Assembly (NCBI RefSeq): GCF_002958735.1
Contig: NZ_PPGH01000037.1
Span: 558,001 to 622,000, forward strand
DNA length: 64,000 bases
Origin: Chromatium okenii
GTDB taxonomy: Bacteria > Pseudomonadota > Gammaproteobacteria > Chromatiales > Chromatiaceae
Reading direction: 5' to 3'
Each line of letters begins with the position of its first letter. Within the stretch, counting starts at the first letter, position 1. The notes under the pieces are model-generated. The model searched no databases. It saw only the letters and a list, made by a program, of their open reading frames with translations, and was not told where the DNA came from. The translations under genes were made by a program, and so were the position numbers. Below are positions 9,066-19,101 of this stretch, in pieces.

Positions 9066-10679
9066 TTAGGCAGTAGGCGAGATATTTTTTAACCGCGATA
9101 CCACTTCATGCAACCGCCAATCCTGTGGAGCAAGTGTTTGTACCCGTTCGACATAACGCCGTACAGTGAGGATGTCTTCCATTGATGCGCCAAACTTTTC
9201 CATCTTGATAATCATTGCTTTAGCAGCATTGAGATTAATGGTCTTATTGCCGGGCATTTCATCAGCTGCTTCATGCAATAAATGAATGGCTTCGTCGAAT
9301 TTACCTTGTTTAATAAGATAAACCCCAGTGTTATTGGTTTTCACTACGCCCTGTTGAATTTCACGGATTGCAGTTTCAGCATCATATTCAAAGCCAGCTT
9401 CACGACACACCTGCACCAACACCATTAGGAATTCTTCATCGTCGTGGTTATTCGCAATTACACTTTGAATTAACGCTGTCGCTTTATCGTGATCGCCTAA
9501 TTGTGCATAGGTTTTTGCCAATTCCAAGCCGAGTTTAGAATTGGCAAGCTCACCGCATTGGCTAATGACTTGCTCGGCACTTTGCAGTGCTGCCGCTGCT
9601 GCCACGCTGTCTCCTTGATTCTGCTTAACCGCAGCAGTCGCAGTGGCTTTATAAAAGACTGCTTCTGGTTGATTGGGAAATGACTTGGTAATTTCGCCAA
9701 TGAGTTTCAACGCTTCAATATGCTTGTTATTCGACGACTTTGAACGCGCCAATCCTGCGAGTAATGAAGGATGATTCAATGCTGAATTTCTCGCCAAAGT
9801 AACGGCGCGAGTAAATGCGGTTTCTGCCTGTTCGGGATGTCCATTACTGAGTGCAAGATCACCGAGTTGTTGCTGGCGTTTCAGGGCACGCGGTGAAATC
9901 TTCACGGCAGCATGTAATGTCTGTTCGGCGGCATCAAACTGTTTTAATTCCGCCTGCGTTTTTGCCAGCCAGTCATACGCTGTAACTAAATTAGGATCGA
10001 GTTCAATCAATTGCTGAAACATCTCTAATGCTTGTTGATGTTTCTTTTTCCAATACAGCACTTTTCCAATGCCCAAACGCGCCCATGATACTTCGTGTTC
10101 GTGCAATACCTTTTCAAAGATCACCATCGCGTCATCATAGCGATTGGCGGTCATGCAAATCTCAGTTTTGAGCTTGAGTAAATCGGGAAGGTTCTTGGGA
10201 TCAGTTGCAATTAACGCATCAAGTTCAGCAATGGCAGTATTATAATCTTTTACAATCATCGCTTTACTGACTTTTTTCAAATCCGCTTTGCGCTCAAATA
10301 GCTTATCTAAACGCCGCTGGAGGATTTCTTTGGTGAAGGGTTTGGAAAGATAACTGTCTGGTGAGTATTCCACTGCGCTCATCACCATGTCGCGGGTGTT
10401 TTCAGCAGTAATCATAATGAAGATGCTGTCAATGTTAAGCAGCAGATTATGACGCGCTTCTTCTAATACCTGTTGCCCATCTTTACCGGGACCGAGGTTG
10501 TAATCGCATAACACCACGTCGTAACGTTTACCCGTCATCTGCGCGATAGCATCATTACCATCACGGGCTTGATCAATTTGCGTGACTTCGAGTGAACGTA
10601 AAATACTTCTGATCGCCGAGCGCACATCGCTGAAGTCGTCGATAATCAGAAATTTCTTGTTTGTAAATTCGTCTGTCAT
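9066..10679 (-). CDS. Response regulator with N-terminal REC and C-terminal TPR repeats
   Basis: 537 residues. A receiver domain occupies about 1-125, with acidic pocket LIIDDFSD, phospho-acceptor in VVLCDYNLGP, a T in MITAEN and K in SKPFT. The rest consists of tetratricopeptide-type helical repeats (motifs such as AYDWLAKTQAELKQFDAAEQ) to the C-terminus. TPRs mediate protein-protein contacts, so output is probably by binding rather than DNA. A CAGGAG site precedes the ATG. It is followed immediately by the histidine kinase gene. The architecture occurs in Pseudomonas-type gammaproteobacteria, where its role is poorly defined. Confidence 0.9.
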   Translation of the reverse strand: MTDEFTNKKFLIIDDFSDVRSAIRSILRSLEVTQIDQARDGNDAIAQMTGKRYDVVLCDYNLGPGKDGQQVLEEARHNLLLNIDSIFIMITAENTRDMVMSAVEYSPDSYLSKPFTKEILQRRLDKLFERKADLKKVSKAMIVKDYNTAIAELDALIATDPKNLPDLLKLKTEICMTANRYDDAMVIFEKVLHEHEVSWARLGIGKVLYWKKKHQQALEMFQQLIELDPNLVTAYDWLAKTQAELKQFDAAEQTLHAAVKISPRALKRQQQLGDLALSNGHPEQAETAFTRAVTLARNSALNHPSLLAGLARSKSSNNKHIEALKLIGEITKSFPNQPEAVFYKATATAAVKQNQGDSVAAAAALQSAEQVISQCGELANSKLGLELAKTYAQLGDHDKATALIQSVIANNHDDEEFLMVLVQVCREAGFEYDAETAIREIQQGVVKTNNTGVYLIKQGKFDEAIHLLHEAADEMPGNKTINLNAAKAMIIKMEKFGASMEDILTVRRYVERVQTLAPQDWRLHEVVSRLKNISPTA

Positions 10680-10779
10680 CGGGTTGCGCTCCTGCGCGTT
10701 TTTTAATCGACTATTGCGGTTGCGAATAGCTATTGATATTACTCTGCGCTCTCACTGACATTCAAGACGCTTTAACTTT

Positions 10780-12068
<1,289 letters not shown>

Positions 12069-12188
12069 GTTTTTTATCGTGTTTTATGGTTTATGAATAA
12101 AGTTGTCGATTGTCAGGAACGCAGGATCAGTCAATCATGCACAATCAATTATGGCGATTTTCAACTGATATTCCCGATAGGACAACTG

Positions 12189-12845
12189 ATGACAACTGAT
12201 ATTCACCTGACTTGGCACACGCATCAGGTCACACGCGCTCACCGTGAAACCCAGAATGGTCACAAAGGCTGCGTCATTTGGTTTACTGGATTGAGCGGTT
12301 CTGGCAAAAGCACCATCGCCAATACACTTGACCATCAATTATATGCGCGTGGTATTCGCAGCACAGTACTCGATGGCGATAACGTGCGTCATTCATTAAA
12401 TGCTGCGCCAGCGCAATTATTACCAATTCACGGCGAGGCATTTGCTGAACGTTTTGGGCTGGGTTTTTCTGCCATTGACCGCGAGGAAAACATTCGTCGT
12501 ATTGGTGCGGTTACCCAATTATTTGCAGAGGCGGGAATGATCGCATTAACTGCGTTTATTAGTCCATATCGCCGCGATCGGGAATTGGTACGGAATGCGC
12601 TACAGCCCAGCGAGTTCATTGAAGTTTTCGTTAATACACCGTTGGCAATTTGTGAAACCCGCGATCCCAAAGGACTATACAAAAAAGCCCGTGCTGGGGA
12701 ACTTAAAGGTTTCACTGGCATTGATGATCCGTATGAAGCACCGCTTGCACCTGAATTGACGCTCAATGCTGATAATCATACGCCAGAAATGCTCGCTGAG
12801 ACAGTGATTATTTATTTGCAAACACAGGGTATTATCGCCGCTTAA
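12189..12845 (+). CDS. cysC: Adenylylsulfate kinase CysC
   Basis: The start is set at the ATG at 12189, preceded by AGGA about 7 bp upstream; the longer frame to 12093 runs into the purD promoter region. About 218 residues with P-loop GLSGSGKST, substrate loop LDGDNVRHSL, ENIRRIG, LTAFISPYRRDRE, GLYKKARAGELKGFTGIDDPYE: all APS kinase signatures. It phosphorylates adenosine 5'-phosphosulfate to PAPS in sulfate activation. An insertion of roughly 18 residues (around LLPIHGEAFAERFG) separates NVRHSL from LGFS, where E. coli CysC has only two or three. A DUF29 gene follows 21 bp downstream. No cysD or cysN is adjacent. Confidence 0.95.
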   Translation: MTTDIHLTWHTHQVTRAHRETQNGHKGCVIWFTGLSGSGKSTIANTLDHQLYARGIRSTVLDGDNVRHSLNAAPAQLLPIHGEAFAERFGLGFSAIDREENIRRIGAVTQLFAEAGMIALTAFISPYRRDRELVRNALQPSEFIEVFVNTPLAICETRDPKGLYKKARAGELKGFTGIDDPYEAPLAPELTLNADNHTPEMLAETVIIYLQTQGIIAA

Positions 12846-12866
12846 ATTCGATTGGAGAACAACAAA

Positions 12867-13306
12867 ATGGCAACGATAGACGCTCGTGACGATCATCGTG
12901 CTTGGTTATTAGAAAGTGCTGCGCTGATTCGCGCTGGTCAATTCGATGCGCTTGATGCCGTACAGCTTGCAGAGGATTGGAAGACATAGGAACGAGTACG
13001 GCGCGGGAATTAGAAAACCGATTGGGTGTGTTGCTGGCGCACCTATTGAAATGGCGTTATCAACCTGAACGACGCGGAGCAAGTTGGGAAGCAACTATTA
13101 AAGAACAGCGGCAACGTATTCTTCGATTATTACGAAAAAATCCCAGTCTGAAAGAAAACTTAGAAGAAACGTGCACTGACGCTTATAGCGATGCGCGTCT
13201 CATTGCTCGCCGCGAAACAGGATTACCTGAGAACACTTTTCCACAACTGAGTCCATTTGATTGGCAGCAAACTGTGGGCGATTTTTGGCCGGAAGAGCAC
13301 ACTTAA
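12867..13306 (+). pseudogene. DUF29 family protein, one frameshift
   Basis: An ATG at 12867 with GGAGA upstream opens a frame reading MATIDARDDHRAWLLESAA, which stops after about 36 codons. The next frame continues with ELENRLGVLLAHLLKWRYQP and ends at 13306 in DWQQTVGDFWPEEHT. Joined, this is a typical DUF29 protein of about 146 residues. Adding one T to the GATTGG at about 12977 restores AEDLEDIGTSTARELE, so a homopolymer error is likely. DUF29 function is unknown; members are abundant in cyanobacteria and some gammaproteobacteria, often near mobile DNA. Confidence 0.85.
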
Positions 13307-13316
13307 ATCAACAACG

Positions 13317-13351
13317 ATTGCCCTTATCTTCTTATCGAAAAAAAGGGCAAT
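13317..13351. terminator. Hairpin between convergent DUF29 and DUF2333 genes
   Basis: ATTGCCCTT at 13317-13325 pairs perfectly with AAGGGCAAT at 13343-13351 over a 17-nt loop, between two convergent genes. The T-tract on either side is short, so it is a probable but weak bidirectional terminator. Confidence 0.55.
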
Positions 13352-13364
13352 TCGTTTAAATCTA

Positions 13365-14360
13365 TTAACCTTGTTGCAATAACATTCTTAAATCGCCAAT
13401 CGCTGCGTTGGCACGAGAAATATAAGATGCCATCACTAACGAATGATTACCCATTGCGCCAAAGCCAGTCCCATTAAGAATCATTGGACTCCAAATTGGA
13501 TTTTGAGTGTTTTGCAATTCACGAATAATCTGCCTTAATGACACCAACGCATTCTTATCTTTTAAGACTGCATCGAAATCAACTTCTAAGGCTTGCAGCG
13601 TGTGCAATAGCGCCCAGGTATAACCGCGAGCTTCAAAAAATACGTTATCAATCTGTCGCCACGGAGTCTTCGCGTGAATTTGGTCTGGTGTGCTAGTTGA
13701 TTGACGCGCATTGCGATCACCCGCCAAATCCGTATTCAAGCGTTCTTGACCGACCGCATAAGATAACCGCTGTGCCAGATTACCCAACCGCTTTTCTGCT
13801 ACCTGAAGATAAACCGCAAGATTATCCGCACGCGCAAAGAATTGACCATCAAACGCCTGTTGATCGGCTAAACGATGCGCATAACCATAAAGTGCTGTAA
13901 TGCCTTTACGATATTCTGATTCGCTTGAAGGGATAATCCACGAATCAGAATTATAATTAAATTGCGGTTGCGCAATTTGTAAATCCTTATCTTCTACTGA
14001 TTGCGATTGCGCACGACTGAAATCATTGCGCAGCGAATTGGCTAAATCGCGCAATTCAGTCAAGGCTCCAAATTCCCAATTCGGAATGTTATCCAGATAA
14101 ATACCGGGGGGTATTTTATCATTCGTGAGATAACCACCTGGTTTATCAAGCAGTGTTTCACCAATCCGAATTGCCGTTGCAGCAGTGACGCTGCCAATCA
14201 CAACTTTACTCGAATCACCATTAGCCACTGCCAGCGCCTGTTCACGTACATCAAAACTTGCTGGCGAACGCGACCAAACAATACCGAGAATCAATATCAC
14301 CACCAGATAGGTGATAATGAAAAGACCAAGTGTCCACCATAGACCTTTTTCTTTCCACAA
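13365..14360 (-). CDS. DUF2333 family inner-membrane protein
   Basis: 331 residues from a TTG at 14360. A transmembrane helix (LGLFIITYLVVILILGIVW) near the N-terminus is followed by a periplasmic domain of about 300 residues with the DUF2333 features RIGETLLDKPGGYL and PPGIYLDNIPNWEFG. Function unknown. The true start may be the ATG at 14432: it has a strong GGAG site and is in the same frame, but a TAA interrupts at codon 22. That upstream leader would give the short cytoplasmic N-terminus usual for the family. Confidence 0.85.
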   Translation of the reverse strand: MWKEKGLWWTLGLFIITYLVVILILGIVWSRSPASFDVREQALAVANGDSSKVVIGSVTAATAIRIGETLLDKPGGYLTNDKIPPGIYLDNIPNWEFGALTELRDLANSLRNDFSRAQSQSVEDKDLQIAQPQFNYNSDSWIIPSSESEYRKGITALYGYAHRLADQQAFDGQFFARADNLAVYLQVAEKRLGNLAQRLSYAVGQERLNTDLAGDRNARQSTSTPDQIHAKTPWRQIDNVFFEARGYTWALLHTLQALEVDFDAVLKDKNALVSLRQIIRELQNTQNPIWSPMILNGTGFGAMGNHSLVMASYISRANAAIGDLRMLLQQG

Positions 14361-14472
14361 CGGGGATTATACAGGTGAAAACTTGCGTACTTTTTGAGTC
14401 AACGCAGGTTTATTGAGTGACAAACGATCCATAGCATTCTCCAAATGGCTAAACACAGAACAAGCGATTTAA

Positions 14473-16173
14473 CTAACTGGGCTGAGTATGCGACGTGATA
14501 CCGCCGTTGACTTTCAAATGAATCAGCTCGATGTTTTCTAAACCATCGTTATCGACCACTTTAACTGCAATAGTATGTGCGCCGGGTTTGAATTGATAGA
14601 TTTGTTTACCCTCTTTGTCTAATAAAACTTCAGCGTTAAACCCTTTCACCGCATTAAAATTGAAATCCCACGCAAAAAATTCAATTCCGCTGGCGCTTTC
14701 AGCGGCAGCGATCAACTCAATTTCGCGGTGTGCCTTCTTGGTGACACCAAGATCATTAAATTGAACTGATAAGGTTGGTTTTTTTGAAATCGGCACAATC
14801 TCCGCAACTGTCACCAGTTCAATGCTGATATTTTCCCGATTTTTTAACCGCGCCACTTCCTGTATTGCGCCTTTGCCAAAACTAAACGCAATGATAACAC
14901 CAATCATGCATTTTCGCTTTTATTGCGCTCATATAGCACTTTATCATCACGCATAATTGCAGAATGAAAGTTATCAATTACATTACGACCAATATCATCG
15001 CTGCGTTTTACTTGAATTGGTACACCGTCGCGGGTTTTACCGTCAATCCCTAAATCACCGCGCTGGCGTGTGTTCGGTGTTCCGCCGTATTGTTCAATGA
15101 TCCATGTCTCAAATGCAAACGCATTTTGATAGCGCAAGGTATCGTAATCGTATTGATGAAGCTGAATCACAAAAGATTCCGAGAATAAATCACGCGCATT
15201 CATTAACCGAAGTTCTGTCACCTTGACTGCTTGCACCGATTGATCAATACCAATCCAATGGCGTTTTAGTTCTGCCGCAGCTGTAACAGTAGTGCCGCCG
15301 CCCATAAACGGGTCTAACACCATATCACCTTCATTGGATGCCATTTCAATAATGCGCCGCAGCAGCGCCAATGGCTTTTGTGTTGGATAGCCAATGCGCT
15401 CTTTAGCGTGAGCTTGGACGTTATTGATGTCTGTCCACATATCGCCTAATAAAGTGCCTTTTTGTTCGCTTAAATAGCGTTTTAGTCTTGGTTTTTATTA
15501 AAGTTGTAATTGCCTGCTTATCTTTTGGTAATAGATTTTTCCTTCATCGTGCAGTTTTTGCATCGTCGCTTTTTCATAGCGCCAACCCTTTACTGGATAC
15601 GAAAATCCCATCCATTCATACATCATATTAGGTCGTGGATTAGGACTTCCCATATCACTAGTCGATATAATCCTCGACCGTCCTGATCATCATAACGATA
15701 AAATTCACCTGTATTTTCTGAGTAACCAGAATAAATTGGATGATAAGTGAACTTTTCGCTTTTTGAGTAATACCAATTGTATCTTTTAATACAGCTAGCT
15801 TATTTTTAGCGTCATTATGTGCATTATGTCGTTGCCAAATGATCTCACCTCGAAAATTGTCAATGCCAAAAATCTTATTTAGAATATCAACGCGAATTTC
15901 GGAATTTGCGTGCCAATCACAATGCAAAAACAGTGAACCCGTTGGTTTTAAGATGCGGTGCATTTCAATCACACGTTCTTTTAACCAAGAAATATAATGG
16001 TCAATGCCACCGCTCCAACGATCTTGAAAACTGCGGAGTTCGCCAGCATCACCCCAAATCACTTCGTAATTCCGATTAGAAAAAAACGGCGGATCAAGAT
16101 AGATTAAATCCACTGTTTCCGCTGCGATACCGCATAATACTTCAAGGTTATCGCCTAAAATGAGTTGATTCAT
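14473..16173 (-). pseudogene. Beta-class DNA methyltransferase fused to a nuclease-like domain, several frameshifts
   Basis: Fragments at 15658-16173, 15440-15658, 14904-15440 and 14473-14907 form one protein. The N-terminal part has LIYLDPPFFSNRNYEVIWGD (motif IV, DPPF); the third has GYPTQKPLALLRRII and VLDPFMGGGTT (motif I), giving the IV-then-I order of beta-class N4/N6 methyltransferases. After the methylase comes RGDLGIDGKTRDGVPIQVKR, a D...QVK pattern like Mrr-type PD-(D/E)XK nucleases, then a beta-rich C-terminal region ending in HLKVNG. Single missing bases explain the breaks near 15768, 15665 and 15520; one near 15490 is not a simple single deletion. It may be a restriction-modification enzyme with both activities, or a solitary methylase with a decayed nuclease. 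Confidence 0.78.
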
Positions 16174-16236
16174 AGCATATTTCCAATAAATACCAAGCGC
16201 CCATTGAATAAAATTAACGAACGCTTGGCATTTTAT

Positions 16237-17702
16237 TTACGCAAAATCGTGATTCACCACATCAATTGAACGCTGGCAGATTTCACGTCCGTAATCTGTC
16301 CACAAACCCTGTCCCCAATAGCGATAACAACTGGTTTGCGATGCCATTAAATGAAACAGTGCATTGCGATAGCTGGGATGATTGGTAGCAATTCCACGTT
16401 GCAATACTTTTTCATGGAATAGCGAACTGGCTGCTTCCATTGGACCGAGCAAATTGTCATAACCGCGCACCCAAGACAGATCATTCGTCCAACTGCCGCC
16501 TTCCATGTGAAAACGCCCATCTTCCTGCTTCAATTCTGCAATCACCTGCGCCAATTTTTCAGGACCATCTCCGGGCTGCATTCGCGCCAAATACGATCAT
16601 GGAAAATCGGTTGAATGGCTGTGAAATCACTCTCTTTAATACCCATTGCAAACAGATGTTCAAGGTATTCACTGGCATTCATCATCGGGCTGTCTGAATG
16701 ACTGGATAATGCCGCAACCTCCATAAACTTGCCGGGAAATTCATTCATCATCACGCCGCCATTCTCGCCATCAGCAATTTGCGTGACCAATGGCGGAATG
16801 GATTTGCCAGCCAATTCAACGCGATTCAATCCCTGTGCTTCATACCACGGCTGCATTTGCGCAACCAATTTGGTATCAGAACCCTGCGTTTTAATAATAG
16901 CAATGATGCTTGCAGTCTCACCTTTGGAATTGGTGCAGACTAAACGCTGTGGAATATGCGGGCGCTCTGGATGACGACCATTGCTGACCTGTTGCACCGA
17001 ATGTTCTTGAATGAGCACCCATTGAAAACCGCAATCAACCAGCGTTTTAACGAATTCATAAGCGACATCAGGATGATTCGGCAGTGCCATTTCCGAAGGT
17101 GAAAAACCACGCACTCGTTCTAATGCTTCCCAGCCGAAAATCGCAGCGAAATGATGTTGAAAAGCGCGAACATGCAAACGGAAATCCTGTACTGGAGTTG
17201 ATGGCGCAACGGCATGACCCCAAGGCATTCCTAACCATTCTGCTGCCCAATTGTATTCAGGATTACAGGTAATGTTTTTTAACGCATCAATGACGTGGTG
17301 TTCACCCATTTTGCGCAGACCATGCAATAGCGTTCCAGAATACTCCAACATACAGCGCGGTGATTTGCCTTCGCCAATCAATTGCGGAATGAATTCGCCC
17401 ATGCGCTTATAACACCACACAAAAGCTGGCGCATTGTAATTGTCGCCAATGTGTTGGTTGTGCATCATATATTGCAGATTGCTAATCAGTTCAGCAGTAC
17501 GCAAATCATTGCCGCCAGCAGGAATAAGCGGTTGATGTTGATGCAGCGCGATGGCAGTGGCGGAGCGAATTGCGCCGAAATTAATACCGCCACGATCTGT
17601 AAATAAGGTGCGCTCACGACCACGAGCGACGACTTGTGCCAGCTCGGTTTCATTGCCAGAGATATTCGGGACATCGTTAACGTATTCAGGTAGTTGGTTC
17701 AC
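16237..17702 (-). pseudogene. GH57 family glycoside hydrolase, one frameshift
   Basis: The GTG at 17702 is used as start because AAGGA lies 7 bp upstream. The first frame (to 16542) contains the GH57 regions ALHQHQPL, RGFSPSEMALP (catalytic Glu context) and QIADGENGGVM (catalytic Asp context). The second (16237-16590) continues with RMQPGDGPEKLAQVI and ends SIDVVNHDFA. Adding one G near 16587 joins them as HDRIWARMQPGDGP. Joined length is about 488 residues. GH57 enzymes act on alpha-glucans as amylases, amylopullulanases or branching enzymes; the specificity cannot be told. It lies directly upstream of a second GH57 gene in the same orientation, so they are probably co-transcribed. Confidence 0.88.
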
Positions 17703-17781
17703 GCAAATTTCCTTAACAGTTTATTCAAAAAAGACGTTTATCAATTCTTGATGATCTATGCTACTGCAAAGCAGAAGATGG

Positions 17782-19035
17782 CTATTCTTCTGATGTATTC
17801 ACCTCCTCAGTGTCCGCCGCATCGCTATTGATTTGTTCCGCTGGTTCATTCGCTAAATCGGTATTGATTCCGATTTCATTTAATGCAGCGCGACTGATTG
17901 CTAAATCTGCTTCAGCGCGGGGAACCCATGCTTCGCCCCAATAGAAATGACAACTGGTTTCGGCGCGTAATAACGCATTGAGTGCAGTTGCAATCGCATT
18001 AGCATGTGCTCCTTCAGTCATCCCATGCTCACCAGCAAACCAACGCGCATCGTGCACCAATTGACTCATGCGTCCACATTCTGCCAATACCTTGCGTTGA
18101 TATTCTGATCCAGTCCATTGCGTGAAATCACGTCCATGATGCCAGCCCGTATTCCATGCACCAGTGCGCACTTTGACTTCGCTGTGAACGCCATAGGTAT
18201 CTAAATACTCATGAATGAATGTGGGCACGATGTTTGAAATGCCAGCATGGACTTGTTCTAATAATGGGCGATAAAAAACGCTCCAAAAATTCGCACCTTC
18301 AGTGACATTGCGGAACCAGCCACCGTTTTCGCCATCGGTGCAAGTGGTGACTAATGGCGGGAAATCACACCATTTCGTGCGTTCAGCAACTTCGGATTGA
18401 AACCAACCTAAATCCATGCCGGATTCTTGCGCATCAGACAATTCACGGTCGCGCACAATAACAGTGATTTCTGCATCGCCATAACGGGCAATATGCGGGC
18501 GATAACGCATTTCTTCCCAACTCATTGGCGTGACGGGTTCAATGTGTTCGCTATCGACTAAAACGTAGCGATAACCAGAGGCTTGCAACAGCGGAATAAG
18601 TTCCATTGAAAAACCCATTTCTGGTGGCCAAAAACCCTGAAATCGTGGTCGCCATAATAAATGATGCGCAATTCCCAGCCAGCGTTGTAAATGCTCGCGG
18701 CGATCTGCTTCAGGAATTAACGGTAATACGGGATGATAATAACCCGTGCCCAAAATATCAAAGAGCGATTGATTTTGGAAATGCCACAATAGCGCACCGC
18801 AATCAACAATACCATAAACCTGTTGTTGAAATGCGGGATCAGATAACGTTTCTAATAACGTTCCCGACAAGGATAAATGCACTCGCGCATGTTGTTCATG
18901 TCCCCATAAACTGCGCGGAATGCGATCTAAAGCAAACAGAATTTCCTGTGCTTCCCATGTTTGATGTGCGAGTAAATCCTGAAGATTGTTCGGCGGTTGA
19001 TGGAGATTAAGAACGAGAGCGTGATGGACTGTCAT
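17782..19035 (-). CDS. GH57 family glycoside hydrolase
   Basis: 417 residues from the ATG at 19035; a TTG two codons upstream sits at better spacing from an AGG and cannot be excluded. GH57 conserved regions are seen in order: LNLHQPP, LSGTLLETL, FQGFWPPEMGFS (Glu nucleophile context), CTDGENGGWF (acid Asp context) and a C-terminal FYWGEAWVPRAEAD. The C-terminal 35 residues are acidic and Ser/Asn/Glu-rich. It is predicted to cleave or remodel alpha-glucan in the cytoplasm, fitting with the glycogen phosphorylase further along. It shares only the family motifs with the neighbouring GH57, so the two probably have different specificities. Confidence 0.92.
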   Translation of the reverse strand: MTVHHALVLNLHQPPNNLQDLLAHQTWEAQEILFALDRIPRSLWGHEQHARVHLSLSGTLLETLSDPAFQQQVYGIVDCGALLWHFQNQSLFDILGTGYYHPVLPLIPEADRREHLQRWLGIAHHLLWRPRFQGFWPPEMGFSMELIPLLQASGYRYVLVDSEHIEPVTPMSWEEMRYRPHIARYGDAEITVIVRDRELSDAQESGMDLGWFQSEVAERTKWCDFPPLVTTCTDGENGGWFRNVTEGANFWSVFYRPLLEQVHAGISNIVPTFIHEYLDTYGVHSEVKVRTGAWNTGWHHGRDFTQWTGSEYQRKVLAECGRMSQLVHDARWFAGEHGMTEGAHANAIATALNALLRAETSCHFYWGEAWVPRAEADLAISRAALNEIGINTDLANEPAEQINSDAADTEEVNTSEE

Positions 19036-19101
19036 TGGCAAAATAACCTAATGTGAATGTTCAAAACAGAATACCAAATAATGGTATGAAAAACATGACT
19101 G

